Assembly (NCBI RefSeq): GCF_900411375.1
Contig: NZ_LS422980.1
Coordinates: 38,869-102,868 of the forward strand
Length of the DNA: 64,000 nucleotides
Source of the DNA: Lentilactobacillus raoultii
GTDB lineage: Bacteria; Bacillota; Bacilli; Lactobacillales; Lactobacillaceae
Direction of reading: 5' to 3'
In this document: in pieces, positions 54,766 to 63,176 of the stretch
Layout of the letters: every line of letters begins with the position of its first letter
How positions within the stretch are numbered: the stretch's first letter is position 1
Position numbers and translations under genes: made by a program
The notes under the pieces: generated by a model
Seen by the model: only the letters and a program-made list of their open reading frames with translations
Databases searched by the model: none
Told to the model about the DNA's origin: nothing

Positions 54766-56053
54766 ATAAATGTCTGAAAAGATCGCCAATCACTCTTACC
54801 AGGCTGCTGATAATCCCGCCCAGGAAATGACCGACTTTAGCAAGAAATGACTCATGCCCGGTTTTTTTATCAGTCGACTTCTTTTTAGGTGCCTGCAGTG
54901 TTTTGGCAGCCAGCATTGGCACTTCAGCGGTACTATTGCCGACCTTTACAAGTGCTTTGCCAATGGTTGACCCCTTCTTAACCGGTAACTTGCGGGCTTC
55001 GCCAGCGTATGATTGATGAAGTGTCGGCTTGGCTGCTTTGGTTCGCCAGATAACGGCTCGAGAATCCTGTGGCAATGCAGTTACTTGATGTTTACCAATC
55101 GAAACTGTTTGGTCATGAAGCTTGACCGTTTCAGTTGTGTAATTCTTTTCAATCGATCGGATCAATTTTTCCATAGATGAAAAAATAGTATTACTATCAA
55201 TAATTGTGGCAATCAAATGCCGGCCGTGGTGCCAAAATGATGCTGTCAAACAAAGACCGGCACTATTTGTAAAACCGGTTTTGAGACCGTCAACGTGTTC
55301 GTTCTTCTTATAATAAACATCGCCTGGCAACAGTCGATTACTATTGACCAAGACTTGTTTATCAACCTTCATTGACGGTTTTGAACTCCATTTGGTAATC
55401 GTCGGGAACTCGCTTAATACGTGAGCCGCCACCGTGGAGATCGCTTTGGCACTCACCATATTTTGTGCTTTTTTTCCGGTTCCCGGTACCTGCAGCTGAT
55501 ACTTGGTCAAATCAGTATTATCTAAACCAGAACTGCTGACGAAGTGGGCATCCAGTTGCCATTGTTTAGCCTGCTGGTTCATCATTTTAATGAACTTGGT
55601 GTTATTGCCATGAGCTACCAGCTGACCAAGGGCAATTGCTGCCGAATTGGATGAGGCGATTAACGCTGCTTGATAAAGCTGCTTGACCGTATATTGCTTG
55701 GATTTCTTAATTTTAAAGGAACCCAATTCATAGCTTTTACTCATTTTGATCAATGGCTTACTAACCGGAACCTTTTGATTCCAAGATAACTGATGCTGAT
55801 CAATTGCCCTTTTAGTTAGATATAACGTCATTAACTTGGAAAGACTGGCAATCGGGCGCTTTTGATTACTGTTTTTTTGGTATAATAGTTGTCCGGATTT
55901 TGCATCCATGACATAAATCTCTTTGGCTTCAAACCGGTACTGCGCTTTTTTACTCTTGGCTTGAGTAGCCGTTACGGTCATTAACCCGGCCAACAAACCG
56001 GCCAGTGTTAAAATAACCGCCATTAGCTTGGTAAATCGGGAAGTGCCTTGCAC
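54764..56053 (-). CDS. dacA: D-alanyl-D-alanine carboxypeptidase (PBP5/DacA type)
   Basis: 429 aa. Trims the terminal D-Ala of peptidoglycan stem peptides. Signal peptide to about residue 32; catalytic SLSK in IASLSKLMTLY, SSNSAA (SxN) and LKTGFTNSAG (KTG); then the beta-rich PBP5 C-terminal domain (TVSIGKHQVTALPQDSRAV). It ends with a membrane-associated tail FLGGIISSLVRVIGDLFRHL that fits the amphipathic anchor of the family. I use GTG 56053, 7 nt after GGAGG, rather than the TTG two codons upstream. Monocistronic. Confidence 0.92.
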   Translation of the reverse strand: MQGTSRFTKLMAVILTLAGLLAGLMTVTATQAKSKKAQYRFEAKEIYVMDAKSGQLLYQKNSNQKRPIASLSKLMTLYLTKRAIDQHQLSWNQKVPVSKPLIKMSKSYELGSFKIKKSKQYTVKQLYQAALIASSNSAAIALGQLVAHGNNTKFIKMMNQQAKQWQLDAHFVSSSGLDNTDLTKYQLQVPGTGKKAQNMVSAKAISTVAAHVLSEFPTITKWSSKPSMKVDKQVLVNSNRLLPGDVYYKKNEHVDGLKTGFTNSAGLCLTASFWHHGRHLIATIIDSNTIFSSMEKLIRSIEKNYTTETVKLHDQTVSIGKHQVTALPQDSRAVIWRTKAAKPTLHQSYAGEARKLPVKKGSTIGKALVKVGNSTAEVPMLAAKTLQAPKKKSTDKKTGHESFLAKVGHFLGGIISSLVRVIGDLFRHL

Positions 56054-56361
56054 GATCAAACCTCCAATAACTTCTTAATCCGAATTATCATACCGCTTTT
56101 TGGCCAAAAAGAGTGGAAATTCAATTATTCTTTACATAAAATTTACTCAGTCTTCAAACTATTTTCACAATTTAACGCAAGCGCAAAGAATGATACTATC
56201 TTGAAAAAAATATTCAGCAATCATTTACGTACAACGACAGTTTTAAGATTGATCATCCGTCAGTTTTAAACGGGGACTGCAACTAAGGCCTTTCCAAATT
56301 TAGTGCTAAACAAACTTTTTATTTCCATCTGTTAAAAGAGCAAAGCTTGTTGTTCCAGCAC
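56054..56361. other. Intergenic region upstream of dacA
   Basis: AT-rich, 308 bp. Should hold the dacA promoter and the end of the transcript of the cationic-protein gene. I see no clear terminator hairpin or promoter pair. Confidence 0.45.
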
Positions 56362-56937
56362 TTAAACTATTTTAGAATCAAAAACAGTTAAAATACTGGA
56401 AATATTTGAGGCACTGGCAGTCTTTTTTGAAGGCCCCTTTTGCAAATCCTTCTTAACCTTACGATGCTTTTTCTTTCCAGCAAGTGCCGCGTATTTCATC
56501 TTTGATCCCTTTTTATCGCCGTACTTCTTGCTATCCCTTTTAAAAGCATTCCGAAGTTTCTTCTTTGTCGCTTTAGGGGCCTTCTTAATCAATCTGTTTA
56601 ACTGCTTTTTGCTTATCTTATTAGTTGCCTTTTTAGCTATACCTTTTGTCGTAACGGCTTTAACTTTTTTTGAAGTAGCTTTCTCATTTAAAACCGTTTC
56701 TTTCAAAGCTTCTCTTGGAGAACTCTGGAAAACCTGCTCCTGACCATTAGAGTTCCGTGTATATGGTTCAGGTACTTTAGTTGCTGAAATCATTTCAAAT
56801 TGTCGCACCTTCTGCAAGGTAATATTATCGAATGACCTTGCCACCACATCTGCGTTCACCTTTGTTGTTGCAAACAAAAGTACTCCGCTCAAAATTAAAA
56901 GGATCTCAAACAGCTTTAAATTTATCTCTTTTATCAC
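56362..56937 (-). CDS. Secreted lysine-rich cationic protein, unknown
   Basis: 191 aa from GTG 56937, which has GGGGGA 6 nt upstream; the longer frame begins at the predicted transcription start, so it is not used. Signal peptide IKEINLKLFEILLILSGVLL to about residue 29 (ending VNA). The mature part of about 160 residues has an N-terminal third of mixed composition and a C-terminal two thirds dominated by Lys and Ala (KKATNKISKKQLNRLIKKAP, then KKKHRKVKKDLQKGPSKK), no cysteine. No family recognised. Could bind teichoic acid, nucleic acid or heparin-like polymers, or be antimicrobial; all guesses. Confidence 0.65.
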   Translation of the reverse strand: MIKEINLKLFEILLILSGVLLFATTKVNADVVARSFDNITLQKVRQFEMISATKVPEPYTRNSNGQEQVFQSSPREALKETVLNEKATSKKVKAVTTKGIAKKATNKISKKQLNRLIKKAPKATKKKLRNAFKRDSKKYGDKKGSKMKYAALAGKKKHRKVKKDLQKGPSKKTASASNISSILTVFDSKIV

Positions 56938-57000
56938 AATCAGTCCCCCAGGCCCCACTAATTTCTCAACATTATGTTCTTGTAAAGCATCCACGATTTA

Positions 57001-57029
57001 GTTTTAAACTAATTCGTAAAATGTGTCAA
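57001..57029 (-). promoter_or_regulatory. Promoter of the cationic-protein gene
   Basis: Minus strand TTGACA, 17 bp, TAAAAC. Gives a leader of about 57 nt to the GTG start. Confidence 0.6.
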
Positions 57030-57208
57030 TACAATTTTGTAATAATTAATAGAGGTTAGTGTTTATCCCATTTTAGGACATCCCGAATTGTCAATAAGGA
57101 TACCGTAACTTGAAAGTATCAATTCCCTGATTACTCAAAATCCACCAACCGATTGTCTTCTGAATCGGCCAGTGGGTTTAAAATCCTCATTTACAATATC
57201 ATTGAAAT

Positions 57209-57433
57209 TCAGTGTAGACGTTTCCTAATCAATGCTAATCTAATCAATTGAATGATGACAACTACTAATAGAACAACGCCCAGCACACCAATTGCTGCTA
57301 ATCGATCACCCGTTGTTTGAACAGCCCCAGTGCCATCCACTCGACGCATCATTAAGAAAACGGTTGTCAGTCCAAATAATATTAGCATAATCAAATTAGT
57401 GATCCACCAAGCCTTCAACTCTAGCATCCCCAT
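57209..57433 (-). CDS. Small two-helix membrane protein, unknown
   Basis: 74 aa with hydrophobic segments at about 11-28 and 46-66 and a basic end. The ribosome binding site is weak (GAAGAA), and the start could be the ATG at 57433 or the one two codons on. Same strand as the GT2 gene, about 75 bp downstream of it; a decayed intergenic repeat may lie in that gap. Not recognised. Confidence 0.5.
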   Translation of the reverse strand: MGMLELKAWWITNLIMLILFGLTTVFLMMRRVDGTGAVQTTGDRLAAIGVLGVVLLVVVIIQLIRLALIRKRLH

Positions 57434-57479
57434 TTCTTCAATTTGTGTTTATGCCATTAACCATCTTTAGGCTACTCTT

Positions 57480-57512
57480 AAGTTTGATATTAGCGCTTGA
57501 ACCCGTTCTCTA
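57480..57512 (-). repeat. Possible decayed end of the hairpin repeat after the GT2 gene
   Basis: Minus strand ATAGAGAACGGGTTCAAGCG resembles the element's ATAGTGAGCGGATTCAAGCG; the GT2 stop TAG lies in it, as for sufB. Only about 25 bases are similar. Confidence 0.35.
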
Positions 57513-58250
57513 TGGCATTAACGTCATTCCCATTTCATCAATATGGCGGCGAACCACCCGTTCCTTTGCCCGCATTTGGTAAGTTGCACTGTGAATAATA
57601 CTATTGCCACGGTTCACTTTGTTATAAAGTGCGGCATCATAAAATAGAAATTTATGGGAAACCAGCATATACTCCGCCGTAAACAATAAGTCCTCCGCCA
57701 AATCCAGTGACTCGTCAAACCGAATTTGATGATCTCGAATAATCGACAGTCGAAAGCCTTTGTTCCAAGTATAACCGCCAATGCCATCTCCCCGGTAATT
57801 AATCGAATCATAGGCCCGCCGTTTGGTGATGGCTTCAAATTCCGGTCGTCCGGCATGTCGAGAACCACGCCAACTCCAATTAAAGCCAACAATTACCAAA
57901 TCTGTTTTGGGATCGGCTAAGCCTGAAACCATAACTTCCAAATACGATGGATCCAAAAGGTCATCGCCATCAACGAACACGATAATTTCACCTTTCGCAT
58001 GATCAATTGCATAATTACGTGCTTTGGAAACCCCTTTATGTTTTTCAAAGTAGTGGGGCTTAATCCGCTCATCCTGTTTTGCAAAGGTCTCAATCACCTT
58101 AGCAGTTTGATCCGTCGAAGCATCGTCAACCAGTAAAATTTCAAAGTTTTGGCAAGTCTGTTTAAAAATACTATTCAATGTTTTTTCCAAGTACTTCCCC
58201 AGATTATAAGTTGGAATTGAAATTGTTACCAACGGTGTCTTAGTTGCCAT
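57510..58250 (-). CDS. Glycosyltransferase family 2
   Basis: 246 aa. GT-A fold signatures: ISIPTYNLGKYLEKTLNSI, LLVDDASTDQT and the metal-binding FVDGDDLLDPSY. No membrane anchor. ATG 58250 with GGGGGAG at 6 nt; the ATG five codons earlier overlaps that site. Isolated, not in a polysaccharide cluster, so the acceptor (teichoic acid, protein or polysaccharide) is unknown. It could glycosylate the Ser/Thr-rich surface protein, but nothing links them here. Confidence 0.85.
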   Translation of the reverse strand: MATKTPLVTISIPTYNLGKYLEKTLNSIFKQTCQNFEILLVDDASTDQTAKVIETFAKQDERIKPHYFEKHKGVSKARNYAIDHAKGEIIVFVDGDDLLDPSYLEVMVSGLADPKTDLVIVGFNWSWRGSRHAGRPEFEAITKRRAYDSINYRGDGIGGYTWNKGFRLSIIRDHQIRFDESLDLAEDLLFTAEYMLVSHKFLFYDAALYNKVNRGNSIIHSATYQMRAKERVVRRHIDEMGMTLMP

Positions 58251-58344
58251 CGTTAACTCCCCCATTCATGTAAGCGTTCTGATTTTGTGGTCAGTTTATC
58301 TTTAGAATAGGAACTGGTCAACTATATCGACTTCAATTTAAAAA

Positions 58345-58615
58345 TTACATTAGGGCGACAAACAAGGCCTTCAAGCCAATACCGCTCAACACGCCAATTA
58401 CAAACGGTCCGGTTGTGAACGCTAATCGATCAGTACCGGCAATTTTTTCAGAAATCCAAAGTAATGTTAGTGCAATAGTAGGCATGGCGATCATTAATAC
58501 AAGTGGGGATGAATGATTAACCAATGGTTGCAAAAAAATACTTTCCTGGAAAAGCAATTAGGGTGCCCATGGCAAAAATTAGGAATAAACGAAAATAGGT
58601 TGATTTTGTTTTCAT
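58345..58615 (-). pseudogene. Small multi-helix membrane protein, frameshifted
   Basis: ATG 58615 (AGAGG upstream) opens MKTKSTYFRLFLIFAMGTLI and AFPGKYF, then stops after 32 codons. The next frame carries LQPLVNHSSPLVLMIAMP and two further hydrophobic stretches to the stop at 58345. Removing one base of the T-run at 58532-58538 (or one A just before it) joins them into an 89-aa, three-helix protein reading GKYFLQPLV. Same strand as neighbours; unknown family. An extra base in a seven-base run is also a classic sequencing error. Confidence 0.55.
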
Positions 58616-58784
58616 TTTGAAATAAAACCTCTTCCGATAGTCTCAAAAGGTTGATTACAGCCCTTGGTCAACGCCAAATCTGAACTCAATTCAATATTAC
58701 TGACAAAACGATTCAAGCTCAGGTTGCAATTGCGTCAAAAGGTTATTGAAATTAAAGACATTAATTGTAAGAACAATAACATAC

Positions 58785-58814
58785 AAAAAAGCCCCAAGCA
58801 ATAACCTGAGGCTT
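58785..58814 (-). terminator. Intrinsic terminator after araD
   Basis: Minus strand AAGCCTCAGG pairs with CTTGGGGCTT, followed by TTTTG. Confidence 0.75.
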
Positions 58815-58886
58815 CATATGTTTGAGTTAATTCGTCTGCAAGAGGGCTCCCGACCGTTAAAATGACAATCCTGCAAACGTGATTAA

Positions 58887-59615
58887 TTATTCGTGTTCTG
58901 CGTGTTCCTTTGACTTGGCACTGTTTTGACCGTAGTAGGCGTTAGCACCGTGCTTACGGTAGTAGTGCTTGTCCAGAAGATATTGTGGAACATGAATTTC
59001 ATTCCGGGTCAGTTGCAAAGCATGGTAACTGATCTCGGCTGAAACTTCCAAGACCTTGGCATTGTAAACTGACTTGTCTGGTGTTGGTCCCCATGAGAAT
59101 GGACCGTGTTGGCTAACCAAAACTGCTGGAACAGCATCCGGATCAATGCCCCGCTTCTCAAATTCGTCAACGATGACCTTACCCGTATTTAATTCGTAAG
59201 CCTCTTTGATTTGCTTTTCACTTAATGCCGGGGCACATGGAATGTCACCGTAGAAAGTGTCGGCATGAGTTGTGCTGACCGCTGGAATATCCATTTTAGC
59301 AGCAGCAAATGAAACGCCCCAAGGTGAATGGGTGTGAGTGATACCACCAATATTTGGAAAATGATTGTAAAGATAAGTATGCGTTGGTGTATCACTTGAA
59401 GGGTTCAGATCCCCTTCAACCACTTTACCGTCCAAATCAACCACCACCATATCAGATGGCTTCATCTTATCGTATTCAACACCGGATGGTTTGATGACAA
59501 ACAAGCCTTTGTCACGATCAATTCCGGAAACGTTACCCCAAGTAAATGTCACTAAGTCCAACTTGGGTAGTTGCATGTTTGCTTCGTAAACTTCTTGTTT
59601 AAGCTCTTCTAGCAT
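58887..59615 (-). CDS. araD: L-ribulose-5-phosphate 4-epimerase
   Basis: 242 aa class II aldolase-like zinc enzyme; converts L-ribulose 5-phosphate to D-xylulose 5-phosphate, which feeds the phosphoketolase pathway. MLEELKQEVYEANMQLPKLD opening, FTWGNVSGID, zinc-site THTHSPWG and HGPFSWG. ATG 59615 has AGGTG at 10 nt and matches family N-termini, better than the ATG three codons upstream. Follows araB by about 20 bp. No araA follows; a terminator does. Confidence 0.93.
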   Translation of the reverse strand: MLEELKQEVYEANMQLPKLDLVTFTWGNVSGIDRDKGLFVIKPSGVEYDKMKPSDMVVVDLDGKVVEGDLNPSSDTPTHTYLYNHFPNIGGITHTHSPWGVSFAAAKMDIPAVSTTHADTFYGDIPCAPALSEKQIKEAYELNTGKVIVDEFEKRGIDPDAVPAVLVSQHGPFSWGPTPDKSVYNAKVLEVSAEISYHALQLTRNEIHVPQYLLDKHYYRKHGANAYYGQNSAKSKEHAEHE

Positions 59616-59634
59616 AATTTGCATTCACCTTTCA

Positions 59635-61242
59635 TTATTTCATTTTCATTGATTTAACGGCTTCACTTTCAACCGGCAAAGCAGCCTTGTAGTTATCAAT
59701 AAACTTGTCATATCCTTGAACGCTGGCTGGTTCTGGATAAAGAGTGGCTTTAGTAGCATCCTTAAAGACCCGGTTAGCCAGGTAATCTTCCAAAGACTCA
59801 CCATTGTTACGGTTCACACAGAAGAGAGCCAAAACTGCCATCCCCCATGGACCGCCTTCACCTGCATTTTCCATTACGGAAATCGGCGTGTTCAGCGCAT
59901 CAGCCAATACTTGTTGAGCCACGACCGGTGTCTTGAAAATCCCACCTTGAGCAACCAGCACGTTTGTCTTAATATGCTCTTCACGCAATAGAATGTCCAT
60001 CCCGATTTTCAATGGCGCAAAGGCTGAATAAATTTGGGTCTTAATAAAGTTGGCCAAATTTAATTTAGCATCCGGTTTGCGAACAAATAACGGTCGGCCT
60101 TCCGGCATCTTAGTGATATTTTCACCTGACAGATAGGCAAAGTTAACCAAGCCACCGGCATCCTGATCACCCTTAACAGATTCCGCAAACAACGTTCCAT
60201 ATAGGTCATCCGGCTTTAATTGAAGGCCAAGCGCCTTGGCAAATTCGCCAAATAAACCCACCCAAGCGTTAATATCGGATGAACTGTTATTAGTGTGAAC
60301 CATAGCAACCGGTGCACCATCCGGTGTTGTCACCATATCAATATCGCGGTGAACCGCCTTCATTGGTTGATCAAGCACGACCATGGAGAAGGCCGATGTT
60401 CCGGCAGAAATGTTACCAGTGCGTTTCTTAACACTGTTGGTTGAAACCATCCCAGTCCCGGCATCCCCTTCAGGAGGTGCAATCAAAGAACCAGCTTCAA
60501 GTTGGCCGCTTTGATCCAGTAATTTAGCACCATCAGCGGTCAATTCACCGGCTTTTTTACCTGCTGGCAAAACTTTCGGCAAAATATCAACTAAATTCCA
60601 AGGGTATTGTTGAACTTCAGCCAAACCGTTGAATTTATCAATCATCCCTTGATCATAGGAAGTGGTCTTTTCATCGATTGGGAAGACACCGGACGCATCA
60701 CCAACGCCCAATACCCGTTCACCTGAAAGTTTCCAAGTCACATAACCGGCAAGGGTCGTTAAAAAGTCAACCTTCTTAACATGATCCTCTTTATTGAGAA
60801 TTGCTTGATACAAATGGGCAATACTCCACCGTTCCGGAATGTTGAAGTTAAACAGCTTGGTTAATGATTCGGCTGCTTGGCCTGTAATGTTATTCCGCCA
60901 GGTTCTGAACGGTACCAATAATTGGCCGTCCTTGTCAAAGGCCATGTAGCCGTGCATCATGGCACTAACGCCGATTGACCCAATTTTTTTGAGTTCAACG
61001 CCGTACTTATCATGAATTTCTAATGCCAAAGTTGCGTAGCTGGTTTGAATACCATCCCAGATTTTTTCAATCGGATAAGTCCAAATGCCGTTATTTAGTT
61101 CGTTTTCCCAAAGATAATCGCCAGAAGCAATTGTTTGGAAATCGTTGGTAACCAGGACTTCCTTAATACGGGTCGATCCCAGTTCGATACCTAACGAAAT
61201 GTTTCCGCTTACAATTTCGTCTCGTACTCGACTTTCGTCCAT
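59635..61242 (-). CDS. araB: L-ribulokinase
   Basis: 535 aa FGGY-family kinase of the Lactobacillus AraB type, phosphorylating L-ribulose. LGIELGSTRIKEVLV (ATP phosphate loop, residues 17-31), FRTWRNNITG, GDAGTGMV and NISAGTSAFSMVVL, and C-terminal ENAGEGGPWGMAVLALF. CTGGAGG precedes the ATG. First gene of an araBD transcript with an AraR-like operator inside its promoter. Confidence 0.9.
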   Translation of the reverse strand: MDESRVRDEIVSGNISLGIELGSTRIKEVLVTNDFQTIASGDYLWENELNNGIWTYPIEKIWDGIQTSYATLALEIHDKYGVELKKIGSIGVSAMMHGYMAFDKDGQLLVPFRTWRNNITGQAAESLTKLFNFNIPERWSIAHLYQAILNKEDHVKKVDFLTTLAGYVTWKLSGERVLGVGDASGVFPIDEKTTSYDQGMIDKFNGLAEVQQYPWNLVDILPKVLPAGKKAGELTADGAKLLDQSGQLEAGSLIAPPEGDAGTGMVSTNSVKKRTGNISAGTSAFSMVVLDQPMKAVHRDIDMVTTPDGAPVAMVHTNNSSSDINAWVGLFGEFAKALGLQLKPDDLYGTLFAESVKGDQDAGGLVNFAYLSGENITKMPEGRPLFVRKPDAKLNLANFIKTQIYSAFAPLKIGMDILLREEHIKTNVLVAQGGIFKTPVVAQQVLADALNTPISVMENAGEGGPWGMAVLALFCVNRNNGESLEDYLANRVFKDATKATLYPEPASVQGYDKFIDNYKAALPVESEAVKSMKMK

Positions 61243-61289
61243 TGTTTTATCCTCCAGAGTTGCTCGTTATTAATTACATTTACTGCTTA

Positions 61290-61318
61290 ATTGTAGAATA
61301 TTCGTACGGATAAATCAA
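61290..61318 (-). promoter_or_regulatory. araB promoter with AraR-like operator in the spacer
   Basis: Minus strand TTGATT (61318-61313), 17 bp, TACAAT (61295-61290). The spacer contains ATTTATCCGTACGAATA (61315-61299), very close to the ATTTGTCCGTACAAAT type of AraR boxes, placed to block RNA polymerase. No araR gene in the window. Confidence 0.65.
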
Positions 61319-61461
61319 TGGTATTTGTTATTTATAGGATAAATCAGATTGATTTCTGCTAAACTAACCACTGTATTAAGGCTTCAAACTATAGTTGCTC
61401 AATAACGGTGATTGTTGTATATTTAATTTGCATTAATCAATAAAAATTAAATTCATCTGAT

Positions 61462-61533
61462 GGTCTGGGGTGCTGTTATCGGCTGAGAAATACCCATGGA
61501 ACCTGATGCAGTTAATACTGCCGAAGGAAGACC
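61462..61533 (+). promoter_or_regulatory. TPP (THI-element) riboswitch
   Basis: P1 GGTCT with AGACC encloses GGGGTGC, the conserved GGCTGAGAAATACCC, ACCTGATGCAG and TACTGCCGAAGGAAG. All hallmark bases of the TPP aptamer are present. A terminator follows before tenA, so thiamine pyrophosphate should switch tenA off by termination. Confidence 0.95.
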
Positions 61534-61566
61534 CTCTAGTCTAAAAGCAATGATTCGAGCTTGACT

Positions 61567-61601
61567 AAAAGGCCATTTTCTTTTTGGAAGTGGTCTTTTT
61601 T
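61567..61601 (+). terminator. Riboswitch-controlled intrinsic terminator
   Basis: AAAAGGCCA pairs with TGGTCTTTT (one G-U), followed by TT, between the TPP aptamer and tenA. Confidence 0.8.
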
Positions 61602-61656
61602 CATGAGCAGGTCTGCTTCTTAGACCATCAAGATAAATAAGAAAGAGGTTATTATT

Positions 61657-62325
61657 TTGACAACGTTTACCACTCAAATCCACGAACTGGCAAAACCGCT
61701 TTGGCTTCGAAGCGCTCACCATCCCTTCATCAAGCAACTGACCACCGGTGATCTACCACTATCGACCTTTCGCTACTACTTACTACAGGACCGCTATTAC
61801 CTGAGTGAATTTGGTAAATTGCATGATAAGATAGCCGATCAGCTCACTGACAAAACAGCTATCCAGTTTCTTCGCGATGGCGCTCAGGGACTTAAAAATG
61901 GTGAAATTGCGGTTCGAAAGGGCTTTTTCACTCAATTAAATATTACCAAAGAAGAGGTTGCCCTAACCCCCATTGCGCCCACCGCTTATAACTACGTAAA
62001 CCACATGTATGCCGCTCTTTATCAGGGGTCACCCCAACGAGCAATTGCTGCCCTATTACCCTGCTACTGGCTGTATAACGAAATCGGCCAGGCATTGATT
62101 AGTCAGGGTTCTCCCGTGGCCCTCTATCAGCAGTGGATCGAAACCTACGACAGTGAGGGGTATACCGATAGCGTGAATAAGATGATTCAATTAACCAATC
62201 GAGCAGCTGAGCAGGTAGATGATTCAGAGCGACAAGCCATGACGACCGCCTTTATCAGAAGCAGCGCCTACGAGCTTGGCTACTGGGGCATGGCCTTGCG
62301 TCACGAGAATTGGGATGCACTATAG
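61657..62325 (+). CDS. tenA: TenA-family aminopyrimidine aminohydrolase (thiaminase II)
   Basis: 222 aa. Salvages the thiamine pyrimidine from degraded thiamine. Active-site residues in place: Asp45 in LLQDRYYL, nucleophile Cys136 in LPCYWLYNEIG and Glu206 in YELGYWGM. TTG start with AAAGAGG 8 nt upstream; no in-frame ATG nearby. The only gene behind the TPP riboswitch, followed by a terminator. Confidence 0.92.
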   Translation: MTTFTTQIHELAKPLWLRSAHHPFIKQLTTGDLPLSTFRYYLLQDRYYLSEFGKLHDKIADQLTDKTAIQFLRDGAQGLKNGEIAVRKGFFTQLNITKEEVALTPIAPTAYNYVNHMYAALYQGSPQRAIAALLPCYWLYNEIGQALISQGSPVALYQQWIETYDSEGYTDSVNKMIQLTNRAAEQVDDSERQAMTTAFIRSSAYELGYWGMALRHENWDAL

Positions 62326-62348
62326 AATGGATTTTTGTCACTATTTAA

Positions 62349-62398
62349 AAGCAGGGATCAAGGTCGGCTGATAAATCACCAACTCCTTGATCCCTGTT
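62349..62398. terminator. Terminator hairpin between convergent tenA and the FLP-like gene
   Basis: CAGGGATCAAGG and CCTTGATCCCTG form a perfect 12-bp stem. The T tract is short on both sides (CTTTTAAA on the minus strand). Confidence 0.75.
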
Positions 62399-62417
62399 AG
62401 TCTATTGTAAGTGTCGT

Positions 62418-63089
62418 TTAAATCATTTCGGTTAACTTATCTTGGTCAACAATCTCAACAGTCGACGCCTGCACACGAATTAAGCCGGCTTTAACAAGCT
62501 GCTTAAAAGTTCGACTGATAGTTTCTGGAGTTGTCCCAATAAAAGTGGCAATGTCTTTTTTCTTTAGGGGAAGTTTAAAGTGGGTCTCATTTAAAGACGC
62601 GCTGGTTTCCAATAAATACTTGGCTAATTGACCTGCAACATCCGAAGTTGCTGAAACGGTCTTCTCTTCTTGAAGATGATTGATCTGTTGACTCATGGTT
62701 GTCAGCAAGTTCACCGCTAATTGTGGACTTTGTTTCAATAAGTCTTGAAACGCATCCTGGTCAATCTGACACACTGTCGAATCGACCAAGGCCGTTGCCG
62801 TAACGTTTCTCTGATCACGACTGAACAGAGCAGCCTCACCATCAAAGTCTCCCGGCTGCATGACTTTTAATAGCTGCTCCTTGCCATTTTCTGCAATCTG
62901 CGACAGTTTAACCTGTCCACGTTCCAATATCATGAAATGGCCAATCCGATCTCCAGCCAAATAAATGATGGTTCCTTTCTGATAGTGGTGTTGGACCACT
63001 AGATTCGCAACTGCCGTTTTTTCAGCTGGCGGCAGCGATTTAAAGAGTGGCACCAAATTGACACAATTCAAGGCATGTTTCGCATCCAT
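62418..63089 (-). CDS. Crp/Fnr-family regulator, FLP type
   Basis: 223 aa. Sensor domain to about 130 (YQKGTIIYLAGDRIGHFMIL, LLKVMQPGDFDGEAALFS) and an FNR-like recognition helix (IATFIGTTPETISRTFKQL). Cys9 near the N-terminus and one Cys in STVCQIDQDAF recall FLP of Lactobacillus casei, where two such cysteines form a redox-sensing disulfide; no four-Cys Fe-S site. ATG 63089 lies 11 nt after AAGG. Monocistronic or after the unknown gene upstream. Confidence 0.83.
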   Translation of the reverse strand: MDAKHALNCVNLVPLFKSLPPAEKTAVANLVVQHHYQKGTIIYLAGDRIGHFMILERGQVKLSQIAENGKEQLLKVMQPGDFDGEAALFSRDQRNVTATALVDSTVCQIDQDAFQDLLKQSPQLAVNLLTTMSQQINHLQEEKTVSATSDVAGQLAKYLLETSASLNETHFKLPLKKKDIATFIGTTPETISRTFKQLVKAGLIRVQASTVEIVDQDKLTEMI

Positions 63090-63111
63090 TTTCAACTTCA
63101 CCTTACTTTTC

Positions 63112-63176
63112 TAAGTATGACTCCAAGTGCTTGATAGTTCGAGGTCTAACTGCTTGGTTACACTCACTTTTCTGAG
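63112..63176 (-). repeat. Decayed intergenic repeat at the end of the unknown gene
   Basis: Minus strand CTGTCCTCAGAAAAGTGAGTG, then AAGCAGTTAGACCTCGA, parallels the element's CTGTCCTAAGGATAGTGAGCG, AAGCGGTTA and TCGA words. The gene's stop TGA lies in it. Confidence 0.5.
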
